Counted from the first letter of the stretch, positions 7,658 to 16,644 are shown. The stretch is 27,723 bases of DNA from JAZDFH01 sp043808035 (GCA_043808035.1 JAZDFH010000036.1:1-27723), one strand, 5' to 3'. Program-made: numbers and translations. Notes: a model not told the origin generated them from the sequence alone.

Positions 7658-9451
7658 ATGTCAAACGTACAACCACAAGCTGATTACCTATTCGAGACAT
7701 CATGGGAAGTGTGTAATAAGGTAGGCGGTATTTATACCGTCCTAAAATCTAAAGCAGCTCAAACAGTAGAACGATATGCTGATAAATATTATCTTGTTGG
7801 TCCTTACTTCACAGACAAAGTAAAAGGAAATTTTCAAGAAGAAACACCCGAAGGAGCATTTAAACATGCCTTTGATACTCTGGCACAAGAAGGTATTATT
7901 TGTCATGTCGGTACATGGCTCATCGAAGGAGAACCACGTATTATTTTGATAGACTTCTCGAAATATTGGTATGCACTTGACGAGATTAAACGTCTCTTAT
8001 GGGAATGGTATGGAATTGACTCATTACATGCACAAAACGATTTTAATGAGCCAATTTTATGGAGTTGGGCGGCAGGAAGATTGATCGAACTCTTGCATGA
8101 ACATTTGGGAGGAAACGGGGCATCTCTTGTCGCACAATTCCACGAATGGCTAACAGGTAGCGGACTTTTATATTTGGAACATAAGAATATATCGGTTGGA
8201 ACTGTCTTTACCACGCATGCAACCGTACTCGGAAGGACGCTCGCAGGAAATAATGTTCCCCTATATGATTTACTCCAAACAATCAATCCTGATACATCGG
8301 CGAAAGAATATGGTGTCATTTCAAAACATTTAATCGAAAAAAACGCAGCCCAAAAGGCAAATATTTTTACAACCGTCAGTCATGTGACTGCTATCGAAGC
8401 ACAACACTTTCTTGGGAGAGAAGCTGATATTATCTTGCCAAACGGACTTGATATTGAAAAATTTCCAACATTGGACGAAATTGCGATTCAGCATCGTATT
8501 CAAAATCGCCGCATTCGTTCTTTTATACAGAAATACTTTTTCCCGTACTATTCTTTCGATTTATCAAAAACTCTGATTTACTTTACCGTTGGCAGATATG
8601 AATTTCATAACAAAGGTATTGATCTTTATATCAAAGCTCTCGGAGAACTCAATAAGAAACTTAAAATTGAGAAAGAAGATCAAACAATCGTTGCATTTAT
8701 ATGGGTACCGAGTTCAACGACCGGGATTCGTCCCGATGTTATTGCAACACATAATGCATATGAAGACATCACGGATTCTTATGAAGAAGTGACTGATGAT
8801 ATCAATGATAACATTGTTAATGCGCTGATTACTGAAGGACCTTTCAGTAAAGCAGCTATCTTTAAAAATATGCCTGAATTTATGCGAGAGATGAAACGTA
8901 AAACTATGCGTTTCCAAAGAGAAGGAGTCCCCCCCCTGACAACTCACACCTTGTCCTACCCTAACGACGCCATTATAAACGCATGTACGGAAGCGGGGCT
9001 TGGCAATCGAAAAAATGATTCTGTCAAAATCGTCTTCTTCCCTGAATACCTTACCGGCAACGATGGCATTCTCGACTTGAACTATTATGAGAGTATCCAA
9101 AGTGCAGACTTCGGCGTTTTTCCTTCGTTTTACGAACCATGGGGATACACTCCTCTTGAGGCGGCAGCTCTCGGTATACCATCAGTAACAACCGACCTCG
9201 CAGGATTTGGAAAATTCTTAAAAGAACAAGAGGAACCTCGAGAATTTCCAGGTGTGTATGTCCTCGAACGGTTCCAACGACCTGATCATGAAATCGTTCA
9301 GACACTATCTGCTATTCTCTTTCGTTTCTCACAATGCCCGCCACAAGATAGAGCAAAAGATAAAATCCACGCCAGAGAGATTGCCGCAGATGCGGACTGG
9401 AGCATCTTTATCAACAACTACGTCGAAGCACACAACAAAGCTCTGCTATAA
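7658..9451 (+). CDS. Glycogen synthase, GT3 (eukaryotic-type) family
   Basis: Extends alpha-1,4-glucan chains from a nucleotide-glucose donor. GT3 hallmarks are clear. The N-terminal donor loop reads LFETSWEVCNKVGGIYTV (residues 11-28), followed by YYLVGPY. The middle has FHEWLTGSGLLYLE and TTHATVLGR. The C-terminal signature FPSFYEPWGYTPLEAAALG contains the predicted catalytic Glu493 and Glu501, followed by IPSVTTDLAGFG. At 597 aa it is slightly shorter than yeast or animal enzymes, and I see no N- or C-terminal phosphorylation extensions. Eukaryotic GT3 enzymes use UDP-glucose; the donor here is inferred. GT3 is uncommon in bacteria compared with GT5 (GlgA). Its neighbours encode a second synthase and two glucan hydrolases, so the context agrees. 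Confidence 0.95.
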   Translation: MSNVQPQADYLFETSWEVCNKVGGIYTVLKSKAAQTVERYADKYYLVGPYFTDKVKGNFQEETPEGAFKHAFDTLAQEGIICHVGTWLIEGEPRIILIDFSKYWYALDEIKRLLWEWYGIDSLHAQNDFNEPILWSWAAGRLIELLHEHLGGNGASLVAQFHEWLTGSGLLYLEHKNISVGTVFTTHATVLGRTLAGNNVPLYDLLQTINPDTSAKEYGVISKHLIEKNAAQKANIFTTVSHVTAIEAQHFLGREADIILPNGLDIEKFPTLDEIAIQHRIQNRRIRSFIQKYFFPYYSFDLSKTLIYFTVGRYEFHNKGIDLYIKALGELNKKLKIEKEDQTIVAFIWVPSSTTGIRPDVIATHNAYEDITDSYEEVTDDINDNIVNALITEGPFSKAAIFKNMPEFMREMKRKTMRFQREGVPPLTTHTLSYPNDAIINACTEAGLGNRKNDSVKIVFFPEYLTGNDGILDLNYYESIQSADFGVFPSFYEPWGYTPLEAAALGIPSVTTDLAGFGKFLKEQEEPREFPGVYVLERFQRPDHEIVQTLSAILFRFSQCPPQDRAKDKIHAREIAADADWSIFINNYVEAHNKALL

Positions 9452-9465
9452 TAAATATAATTCAA

Positions 9466-10737
9466 ATGAAAGTATTAATGTTCGGGTGGGAATTTCCACC
9501 GCACAATTCAGGAGGGCTCGGCACTGCATGCGAAGGTCTTGTCCGAGGCCTCTTAGCCAATGGTGTCTCTGTAACATTTGTACTCCCCAAAAAACTAAAC
9601 TATGAAGATTGCGAGACTGAACAATTTAAAATGTTATTTGCAGATTCGGTGGATGATCCAATTATTGCAAAATTAAAAATCAGAACAATTGATTCCCCTC
9701 TTCGTCCGTATATTACATCACGAGCGTATCAAGAACTCATTGAGCAAGAACGTATCCGACTACGATTAAATGACGAAAATTCCTACTATAGTCCAGATCT
9801 CTTTGGAGAAGTGTTACGCTATGCAGCAATGGCACGAAAAATTGCTGTTATTGAAAATTTTGATGTCATTCATGCTCACGACTGGTTAAGCTTCCCTGCA
9901 GGGCTTGCTGCAAAACAAATTTCAGGGAAACCACTCATTTCACATGTTCATGCAACCGAGTTTGACCGCACAGGAGGACATGGTCTCCACGGCAGAGTCT
10001 ATGAAGTGGAGAGAAAAGGCATTCACGATGCAGATGCGGTTATTGCGGTGAGTAACTTCACCAAAAACCAAATTATTAAAAACTATAGTGCTAGTCCTGA
10101 AAAAGTACATGTTGTTCATAATGCAGTTGAATATCACGATATTCTTACATCCGGCACCTTAGATGAAAAAATGGCAGGAATAAAAGCATCAGGTAAAAAG
10201 ATTGTTCTATTTGTTGGTCGTATAACATTACAAAAAGGGCCGGACTATTTTCTTCGTGCAGCAAAACGAGTGATTGAACATTATCCGAACGTTATGTTCG
10301 TTATTGCCGGATCAGGAGATATGGAACGACAAATGATCGAAGATGCTGCGAGTCTCGACATTGCGGACAAAGTGATTTTTGCAGGATTCTTACGTGGGCA
10401 AGAACTCTCTCGAGCATACCGTATGGCAGATTTGTATGTTCTCCCCTCGGTATCTGAACCTTTTGGAATCACTCCTCTTGAATCAATGGCACATGAGACT
10501 CCCGTACTTGTTTCAAAACAATCAGGAGTCTCCGAAATTATTTCGCATGCACTCAAGGTTGATTTTTGGGACACTGATGAAATGGCAAACAAGATTGTGG
10601 CCGTTCTTGAAAATCCAGAACTGTACTATACGTTACGGGAAAATGGATTTGCCGAGGTAAAAAAATTCAGTTGGAAAAAAGCGGCTGAAAAATGTGTGGC
10701 ACTTTATAAAAAAGTTTCTAACAAAAAAAAAGCATAA
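9466..10737 (+). CDS. GT4-type glycosyltransferase (glycogen synthase-like)
   Basis: A GT-B glycosyltransferase predicted to transfer sugar, probably glucose, from a nucleotide donor. The N-terminus MKVLMFGWEFPPHNSGGLGTA carries the GGLG donor loop. The middle has HAHDWLSFPAGLAAK and a Rossmann-type IVLFVGRITLQKGPDYFL. The C-terminal EPFGITPLES has the E-x7-E pair (Glu331 and Glu339) typical of GT4. It starts 14 nt after the GT3 stop and ends 3 nt before the debranching enzyme, so it is co-transcribed. Similar GT4 enzymes sit beside GH57 and debranching genes in other bacteria. Operon context makes a role in glucan synthesis or priming likely, but a different acceptor is possible. Confidence 0.9.
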   Translation: MKVLMFGWEFPPHNSGGLGTACEGLVRGLLANGVSVTFVLPKKLNYEDCETEQFKMLFADSVDDPIIAKLKIRTIDSPLRPYITSRAYQELIEQERIRLRLNDENSYYSPDLFGEVLRYAAMARKIAVIENFDVIHAHDWLSFPAGLAAKQISGKPLISHVHATEFDRTGGHGLHGRVYEVERKGIHDADAVIAVSNFTKNQIIKNYSASPEKVHVVHNAVEYHDILTSGTLDEKMAGIKASGKKIVLFVGRITLQKGPDYFLRAAKRVIEHYPNVMFVIAGSGDMERQMIEDAASLDIADKVIFAGFLRGQELSRAYRMADLYVLPSVSEPFGITPLESMAHETPVLVSKQSGVSEIISHALKVDFWDTDEMANKIVAVLENPELYYTLRENGFAEVKKFSWKKAAEKCVALYKKVSNKKKA

Positions 10738-10740
10738 GGC

Positions 10741-12417
10741 ATGCGGGTTACTCACTCTCATCCATATGGATCAATAACAAAAATCGTTTCACCTAATACT
10801 GGCATTCTCTTAACAAAAAATGGGGACTATTTTGCTGCGTTTCCTCATCCGCAAAGTCGCTATCAAGGATGGTTCGTCCATGTGAATGACACACTCATCA
10901 AAATCATAGATACTATACATCTTTCATCTGAAGAACCACGTGAAGTCCAAAATTTATTTTCTCATATCAATCGAGTGCATACTGATATAACCGAAACGTT
11001 TTTTTTACCTGATTCACATACACTCTTGTACGCTATTTCAGAAAAACGAACAATACAATTTTCTTTTGATATACGCCCTGCATACAGTTCTCCTGATGTA
11101 GGGAGGACTCATATCCATTATCATGACAAAAATACGTATGTACTTGAATATCGGTATCAAAATGAACAGCCACTCTTTATTGCATTGTATGCAGATAGCA
11201 CAGAATATATCCCAATCGATAAGTGGGAAGAAGTCTACTATCCACTCGATGAACAAAGACAATCATACCCTTCAAAACGATACGTCTATAACGGTATTGC
11301 ACTTACCGCAAAACGCGTTTGTATCGGTATCGGATTCACGAGAGATGAAGCGGTCCAAAAAGCATTATCAGGATTTTCGGCACCCCCCCAAAAAACAAAC
11401 CAAAACAATATTGAACAGATATCTATCCCTTCAAGCATCTCGAATACCGAAATCACTATGGCATATTATGCGGCACAACAAACCTTATATGATTTGCTCG
11501 TTACAGATATAAAAAAAACAGGGCTTTATGCCGGTCTGCCGTGGTTTTTTCAATTTTGGGCACGGGACGAACTTATTTCTCTACCGGAATTTTCTCCCGA
11601 AATACAAACACGTATCCTTGAAAAATATGTTCGAGACATGCCGCATGTGACTTCCCTCGCCTCGTCCGATGAATTAGGATGGTTGTTCCTACGGACATAC
11701 GAGCATGCCCGAAAAGAAAATGTTTTTCACCTTCCGTTTTTTTTCCTTGATCCATATGCACAAAACGGTGTTTCTATAACATGGATGGATAGTCTCCCTG
11801 AAAGAAATGGGAGAAGAATTGAAACTATGGCGCTCGCACTTGCAATGTATAAAAATGCGTATCGAGTCACAAAGGATCTTGTCTATAAAAAACGAGAAGA
11901 AGAGCTGAAACGTTATGTCAGAAATACTCTATGGAACGGGTTAGTACTCCAAGATGGAGTCGACGATGCTACGATACGTCCTAATATTTTTATGGCTGCA
12001 TATATTTACCCTGATCTCCTTAATAAAGATGAATGGCTTCGCTGCTTCGATACAGCTCTTGCCGCACTCTGGTTGCCATGGGGAGGCCTTACAACGATAG
12101 ATAAGCACGATCATCGGTTTGTACGCACACATACGGGAGAAAATCCAGTAAGCTATCATAACGGAGATTCTTGGTTTTTTCTAAACAATATGGCAGCCCT
12201 TGTTATGCATCGCCTCGATGCTCATATGTTTCGCACCTATATTGACGCTATTGTCTCCGCAAGTGCGAACGAAATATTGTGGCATGGTATCGTTGGACGC
12301 CCTGCCGAAATCAGTTCTGCCGAGTCCCTCAGATCGGAAGGATGTTGGATGCAAGCGTGGAGTGCCGCTCTCTATATGGAACTTATCAATGAATTGACCT
12401 GCACTGCTATTGGTTAA
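10741..12417 (+). CDS. Amylo-alpha-1,6-glucosidase / glycogen debranching enzyme (GH133-like)
   Basis: Predicted to remove alpha-1,6 branch points of the polymer. The N-terminal region (about 1-230) is beta-rich. The C-terminal (alpha/alpha)6-type catalytic domain shows LPWFFQFWARDELISLP, with the acidic pair Asp276/Glu277, YHNGDSWFFLNNMAAL, and the closing GRPAEISSAESLRSEGCWMQAWSAAL. These match the C-terminal domain of eukaryotic debranching enzyme and bacterial GH133 proteins. The 4-alpha-glucanotransferase half of the eukaryotic enzyme is absent, as usual in bacteria. The start lies 3 nt after the GT4 stop. Its last 11 nt overlap the 3' end of the convergent membrane protein gene, leaving no room for a separate terminator. 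Confidence 0.92.
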   Translation: MRVTHSHPYGSITKIVSPNTGILLTKNGDYFAAFPHPQSRYQGWFVHVNDTLIKIIDTIHLSSEEPREVQNLFSHINRVHTDITETFFLPDSHTLLYAISEKRTIQFSFDIRPAYSSPDVGRTHIHYHDKNTYVLEYRYQNEQPLFIALYADSTEYIPIDKWEEVYYPLDEQRQSYPSKRYVYNGIALTAKRVCIGIGFTRDEAVQKALSGFSAPPQKTNQNNIEQISIPSSISNTEITMAYYAAQQTLYDLLVTDIKKTGLYAGLPWFFQFWARDELISLPEFSPEIQTRILEKYVRDMPHVTSLASSDELGWLFLRTYEHARKENVFHLPFFFLDPYAQNGVSITWMDSLPERNGRRIETMALALAMYKNAYRVTKDLVYKKREEELKRYVRNTLWNGLVLQDGVDDATIRPNIFMAAYIYPDLLNKDEWLRCFDTALAALWLPWGGLTTIDKHDHRFVRTHTGENPVSYHNGDSWFFLNNMAALVMHRLDAHMFRTYIDAIVSASANEILWHGIVGRPAEISSAESLRSEGCWMQAWSAALYMELINELTCTAIG

Positions 12418-13549
12418 AATGGAAATATGATGGCAAAAGGATGTGTTCGCTTTGTTTTTTATAAATAAGCGTATGCGAATAAGTATTCTCCACTTTTATA
12501 AGCGTCTTTAGATGAGAGGTATACACAACCGTTACGGGATCGTGTAATGCCTGCTCTGTTTGTACCATTTTTCCAATTGGCATATACATGTTCCATGAAT
12601 AGTCAGGGACATTAACTAAACCAAAAGAGATTGCCCCTTCTTTTGCTCCTTGCCAAATTACTTTTACGCCTTTCGTCTGTTGTTCATATAATGCTTGCGG
12701 TCTCCCTAGAAAATCAATGCAATGCAGGACATGATTTACTCCCCCTACCGTAGAAAAAAGAATAATCAACCCTGCCGCAATCAAATGGACGAAATCTTTT
12801 TTACTATCTTTAATAAGTGGTCTCCGTTCAATAATCTTTGCAAAAAAAACAACAAAACCAACCGCCAAAAACGGAGAAAGAGTAAAGTAAAAAAGATCCT
12901 GTAAAACTTCCTGCATCCAATTAAATCCACCTACAAGATGTTGATACAATACCAACTCTACCGTTGGTATATAAAATACCAACAAAATCGCGAGTATCAA
13001 CGGAACTGTTGCATATAGAAGCCCTCTTTCGATAGAAGTAAACCCTCCTTCTTCAAAAAAATGTTGTGTTGCCTCATCAAAATCAATCAACGGATTCGCT
13101 TCGCGCAGTGCACGTAAAAATGCGTTCATATTGACTGTACCAATAGTTTGCGAATTCCACACAATAAGGACTTTGTTCTTTTTATAGAGACAAAATGGTG
13201 CCCCTGCCTGAGTAGAAAACGATGCTTTGGTTGCTTCGTTCACATCAACAGAAAATCGTCTAAACCGACCGCCAGGTTCAATTATTCTTCCTGTCAGTAT
13301 CCCATTTTTTTTCAAAGTAATAACAACCCAAAAATGTACCGCAATATGAAATAATAATGCACCGATAAAAATTGCAATGAAAACTATAATAAATAGAAAA
13401 AAAGGTTGCGATATATCGTTTTGAATAACAAATAAATTGATAAGTATCGCCGGGCCAATTGCAATCACGAGTGGGAACAAAACATATTTCAAAATACTAT
13501 GAATAATGCATCCTCCCCTGGTTCGAAATATTATTATTTCTCTTGGCAT
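12407..13549 (-). CDS. Polytopic membrane protein of unknown function, 380 aa
   Basis: Not assigned to a family. Five hydrophobic spans are visible: two near the N-terminus (about residues 20-43 and 52-77), then a soluble domain of about 95 residues (80-175) with NGILTGRIIEPGGRFRRFSVD and a small beta-rich core, then three more spans (about 178-203, 218-242, 253-280). A C-terminal tail of about 100 residues follows. It starts 5 nt after the stop of the nuclease gene at 13555 and is probably co-transcribed with it. Its 3' end overlaps the debranching enzyme gene tail to tail by 11 nt. No transport signature is visible, so I do not propose a function. Confidence 0.8.
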   Translation of the reverse strand: MPREIIIFRTRGGCIIHSILKYVLFPLVIAIGPAILINLFVIQNDISQPFFLFIIVFIAIFIGALLFHIAVHFWVVITLKKNGILTGRIIEPGGRFRRFSVDVNEATKASFSTQAGAPFCLYKKNKVLIVWNSQTIGTVNMNAFLRALREANPLIDFDEATQHFFEEGGFTSIERGLLYATVPLILAILLVFYIPTVELVLYQHLVGGFNWMQEVLQDLFYFTLSPFLAVGFVVFFAKIIERRPLIKDSKKDFVHLIAAGLIILFSTVGGVNHVLHCIDFLGRPQALYEQQTKGVKVIWQGAKEGAISFGLVNVPDYSWNMYMPIGKMVQTEQALHDPVTVVYTSHLKTLIKVENTYSHTLIYKKQSEHILLPSYFHFNQ

Positions 13550-13554
13550 TACTA

Positions 13555-14316
13555 TTATGCGTTATCTTCTTCTATCCTTTTGACGCTTTCATAATATCGA
13601 CAGTAGTCGCAGTAATCACTCCTCTGCGGTATCGTAGCACCCACAAGACACTCGTGGATATCATACAATATATCATCAATCCATGTTGTATCTCCTTGAT
13701 ACGGAAGCACTTGTATATCAAACTCAAGTTTTGCATCAAATGCCTCTTTGTCCGTATCACCGTTACAGTATACAAAATAACCAGTATCACAAACAGTAAA
13801 CCCGTTTTGACGGAATAACCACTGATACACTTCCATCTGTCGTTTATAGCTCATTTGCCATGGGGCATCAATAGTGATTTCTCCATTTTTACTCGTCGAC
13901 TTATAATCAACGACAATAAGCTCTTGCCGTGGAGTAACCCAAATATCATCAATCGCGCCTGTAACGATTAAATTCGTTTCTTTATGGAGATACTGTATCC
14001 CTTTAAAGTTCTCACGCCATTCATTCATTTTCGCATGCTGGAATGGCACTGCATCAATACCATATGTTTCAAATAGCGGATGTGCGCTTTGTGCCGCGCG
14101 ATGAATATCAAATTCTTTCTTTAACAACGCATCAACGGCAGAATTCAAATTAAACGGAAAGCCGGGAGGACGCCCAACACCCAACCGTCTATCCAAGTAA
14201 AAACATCGTGGACACTCTATAAATAAATCGATTTTTGAACGACTGATTTTGAACGGTTCATCGCTGATAGGATCATAAAGATTTTTAGATCGTTGAGGAT
14301 TGTAATATTCCGACAT
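13555..14316 (-). CDS. PD-(D/E)XK nuclease with two CxxC pairs
   Basis: A RecB/Cas4-type nuclease of 253 aa. Core motifs are GAIDD (Asp123, Asp124), VVDYKS (Asp137, Lys139) and the following Q-MEVYQW motif (Gln160 to Trp166), the set expected for a PD-(D/E)XK active site. Cysteines fall in two pairs, CPRC (35, 38) near the N-terminus and CDYC (236, 239) near the C-terminus, suggesting an Fe-S cluster or zinc staple closing the fold. Cas4 and AddB proteins usually show one Cys before and three after the nuclease core, so the 2+2 spacing differs. The frame is open upstream to 14469, but that extension crosses a terminator; the ATG at 14316 is preferred. No CRISPR array or cas genes are in the window, so a repair or recombination role is more likely. 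Confidence 0.85.
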   Translation of the reverse strand: MSEYYNPQRSKNLYDPISDEPFKISRSKIDLFIECPRCFYLDRRLGVGRPPGFPFNLNSAVDALLKKEFDIHRAAQSAHPLFETYGIDAVPFQHAKMNEWRENFKGIQYLHKETNLIVTGAIDDIWVTPRQELIVVDYKSTSKNGEITIDAPWQMSYKRQMEVYQWLFRQNGFTVCDTGYFVYCNGDTDKEAFDAKLEFDIQVLPYQGDTTWIDDILYDIHECLVGATIPQRSDYCDYCRYYESVKRIEEDNA

Positions 14317-14616
14317 AGTATACTTGTATTGTAAATCTATTTTAGATATTCCTCCAGTCAAAAAAAACAAAAAAGCCCTTGATTTATTTCGAAGGCTTTT
14401 TTGTCGTATATTATTATCAATGACAAGCTTTGTATCTACACAAGCATTTGTTTTATCCACGCATGCCAACTCTTTTGATAAAAAAACGTTTCAAAAGGAC
14501 GAAGATAAAACTTTACCGTATTCCACAAATATCACTTGATACATTGATATATTTCTTATCGACCTTTCATTAGTTAATACGTCACCGTTCAACTCTCCCT
14601 TTCACGACACTGCCGT
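14317..14616. other. Intergenic region with a terminator, no gene seen
   Basis: This 300-nt gap holds the stem-loop at 14369-14402 and presumably the promoter of the nuclease gene. Open frames on both strands are short, cross the terminator and show no recognisable protein. Confidence 0.5.
14369..14402. terminator. Probable bidirectional intrinsic terminator
   Basis: A6-GCCCTT (14369-14380) pairs with AAGGC-T6 (14392-14402) with one bulged C and an 11-nt loop. Both strands have T tracts; the longer T run is on the minus strand. It would end transcription coming from the sigma/membrane protein operon, whose last stop codon is at 14617. Confidence 0.65.
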
Positions 14617-15342
14617 TTACTGATGTAGTGCAGTCGCTTGCTCAATACGAAAGCCCCTGCCATCCCATGGTCTAATTTCACGAGCAATAAATATTATATC
14701 ATTGATCCATTCTCCTATTACCTTAACCTCATCGCCTTTCTCTATTACAAAACTTCCTTCCGCTTCAATTTCCGGATAGTGCACGAGCCACAAATTACCC
14801 TTAAAATCTTCTAACTCAAATTGCGTATCAGCATGTAGTTCACGAATTACACCTGATAGTAAACCTTTATCAGGATGCATCCATACATCTTTTTTATGAA
14901 TAACGATATATTGATAGTATGGTATACTTGCCATAAAAATCGAATCAATACCTTCTCCAGCGCCTAAAATATAGCTAATTCCACCTACGATCAAACATGC
15001 CGCAATACCGATAAACACAACGGGACATACTTGGTAACGATAGCCTGTTCTCGTATGACGAAAATTGTAGTACGCAACACCAAAGAAAATACCTATAATC
15101 ATAAACCAAAAATAAGGAAGACTAAGGAATGTCGCTTCAACGAGGCTCGGATGCAAATAACGATGAGCCGCCCAATCGAAATCAACAAAAAGAAAAATTA
15201 AAACACCGACAGCAATACCGCTTATTATGACCGTGGTACAAAAAAATAGCCATATAATACTTCTCCGCATAAGAAACTTCCATCGTGGCGTTGGCGAAAT
15301 TCCTTTATTTTGTATCTCTTTATATATCTTTTCACTAATCAT
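14617..15342 (-). CDS. 4-TM membrane protein with C-terminal OB-like domain, putative regulator of the adjacent ECF sigma factor (copy 1)
   Basis: 241 aa. A short cytosolic N-terminal helix (EKIYKEIQNKGISPTPRWKF) is followed by four hydrophobic spans (about residues 27-52, 70-90, 100-125, 130-145). A C-terminal beta-rich domain (about 155-235) contains GLLSGVIRELHADTQFEL and the end motif VIGEWINDIIFIAREIRP. Its ATG overlaps the stop of the sigma gene by 8 nt (ATGATTAG), so translation is coupled. The same layout and end motif recur in the protein at 24459-25355, also directly after an ECF sigma gene. Known ECF sigma factors are often paired with a membrane anti-sigma factor; I infer that role here although no ZAS zinc motif is visible. 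Confidence 0.82.
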   Translation of the reverse strand: MISEKIYKEIQNKGISPTPRWKFLMRRSIIWLFFCTTVIISGIAVGVLIFLFVDFDWAAHRYLHPSLVEATFLSLPYFWFMIIGIFFGVAYYNFRHTRTGYRYQVCPVVFIGIAACLIVGGISYILGAGEGIDSIFMASIPYYQYIVIHKKDVWMHPDKGLLSGVIRELHADTQFELEDFKGNLWLVHYPEIEAEGSFVIEKGDEVKVIGEWINDIIFIAREIRPWDGRGFRIEQATALHQ

Positions 15343-15955
15343 AGTTATGGCGAAACATATACGCTATAATTTCTTGTTCTCTCTGCGACTGCATTTCCTT
15401 TTTTAACCGTTCTTTTGCTCGATTGATAAGTGTCGCAATCGTACCTTCAGGCTTTTCTAAAATATCAGCCATCTCATGATAATTTTTATCTTCAATGAAC
15501 CGTAGGATAAGTACGTCCCTATATTTTTCATCAAGTCTACTGATTGCATCACGAACAATTTCCCCTGCAGATGCACGATCAATATTCTCAAGCATATCAT
15601 CGTCAGCGGAAATCTTTTCTAAAAGAAAATCATTATCTTCTACACACACAGTTGCAGGACGCGCAGAGCGTTTCCTAAAATCACTAATCGTCTCGTTTCT
15701 TGTAATACGATATATCCATGAAGAAAAAGAAAACGTTGCATCAAAGTCATTCAGATTCTTATATACCTTAATAAATACCTCTTGTAATATGTCTTCCGCA
15801 TCTTCCTGCCCTAATCCAGAAAGACGGATAATATACCGCATTAGTTTCTTTTCATATCTCTTCATGAGGTACAGATAATACGCCGACTCTACCAAAGCAA
15901 GTTTAACAATTTCTTCATCTGACTTTTCATTGCAGTCTTTAGATCTCTGTAACAT
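15335..15955 (-). CDS. ECF-type RNA polymerase sigma factor (copy 1)
   Basis: 206 aa with the two ECF domains. Region 2 (about residues 30-96) contains AEDILQEVFIKVYKNL and FSSWIYRITRNETISDFRK. After a linker, region 4 (about 135-190) contains LDEKYRDVLILRFIEDKNYHEMA and the helix-turn-helix KPEGTIATLINRAKERLKKEM. It directs RNA polymerase to a small set of promoters. The ATG at 15955 lies 45 nt after the engB stop, and the downstream membrane protein overlaps its stop codon. No clear self-regulated ECF promoter could be picked out upstream. It is a paralogue of the protein at 25359-25919. Confidence 0.93.
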   Translation of the reverse strand: MLQRSKDCNEKSDEEIVKLALVESAYYLYLMKRYEKKLMRYIIRLSGLGQEDAEDILQEVFIKVYKNLNDFDATFSFSSWIYRITRNETISDFRKRSARPATVCVEDNDFLLEKISADDDMLENIDRASAGEIVRDAISRLDEKYRDVLILRFIEDKNYHEMADILEKPEGTIATLINRAKERLKKEMQSQREQEIIAYMFRHNYD

Positions 15956-16000
15956 TATTATACTGTTTACTATTTATACGAAAATCCGTCTTCTTTCTTT

Positions 16001-16579
16001 TCAGTCACATATCAAAAGCGAAAGAAGATCGTCCCTCCCGATATGTTTTTTTGCCGAATATAATACCACAGAGACACCTCCCGCCTCTTTTTGTATCAAA
16101 GTACGTTTTTGTTGCCGTTCCTTTTGATTTAATCTATCAACTTTATTGGCAACGATAACCATATTATATGAATGTTCAGAAAGCATCCTAACCATTTCCT
16201 TATCACTAGCAGTCAACCCAGCTTGTATATCGATAATAAGTACTACTACAAAAGGTTTCACGCCCGAACAAAAAAGATACCATAGAATAAGCTTCTGTAA
16301 CGTCTCACGCTGCTTTAAAGAAAGTCTCGCATACCCATATCCAGGTAAATCAACAAAATAAAACTTTTTATCTATAAGAAAAAAATTAAGTTGCTGCGTT
16401 TTCCCCGGTACGGAACTCGATTTCACCAAGTCTCTTTTACGTGTCAAGGAATTAATAACACTTGATTTCCCAACATTTGATCGCCCGGTAAAAACTATAT
16501 GCCGTTTATCATCCTGTAAGATAATATCTGTACCAGTAATCCCTTTTATAAATTCTGCCGATTGTATAATATTTTTCAT
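16001..16579 (-). CDS. engB: Ribosome biogenesis GTPase EngB (YsxC/YihA)
   Basis: A small GTPase needed for late assembly of the large ribosomal subunit. G motifs: G1 GRSNVGKSS (32-40), G2 Thr61 in PGKTQ, G3 DLPGYGYA (77-84), G4 NKVD (145-148), G5 near YSAKK. The length of 192 aa is normal. The frame is open upstream to 16645, but that would include the terminator at 16618-16644. The ATG at 16579 has a good ribosome binding site (AAAGGAAA, about 7 nt spacing), the clearest in the window. The gene begins only 38 nt after an intrinsic terminator, so a structured RNA precedes it. It is probably co-transcribed with the ECF sigma factor and membrane protein that follow. Confidence 0.96.
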   Translation of the reverse strand: MKNIIQSAEFIKGITGTDIILQDDKRHIVFTGRSNVGKSSVINSLTRKRDLVKSSSVPGKTQQLNFFLIDKKFYFVDLPGYGYARLSLKQRETLQKLILWYLFCSGVKPFVVVLIIDIQAGLTASDKEMVRMLSEHSYNMVIVANKVDRLNQKERQQKRTLIQKEAGGVSVVLYSAKKHIGRDDLLSLLICD

Positions 16580-16617
16580 CTGTTTCCTTTCTATAATCAT
16601 AATATACGGATAAATAG

Positions 16618-16644
16618 AAAAATGCCATTTCGGGTGAAATGGCA
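16618..16644 (-). terminator. Intrinsic terminator between the structured RNA and engB
   Basis: On the minus strand TGCCATTTC pairs perfectly with GAAATGGCA (9 bp, loop ACCC) and is followed by TTTTT. It ends 38 nt before the engB ATG, with no long gene immediately upstream. Confidence 0.85.

Noticed and set aside
13555..14316. Cas4 and hence a CRISPR system
   Set aside because: No repeat array, no cas1/cas2 and no other cas genes in the window; the cysteine spacing also differs from Cas4.
14317..14469. N-terminal extension of the PD-(D/E)XK nuclease
   Set aside because: Would place 51 non-family residues across an intrinsic terminator; the ATG at 14316 begins directly before the conserved region.
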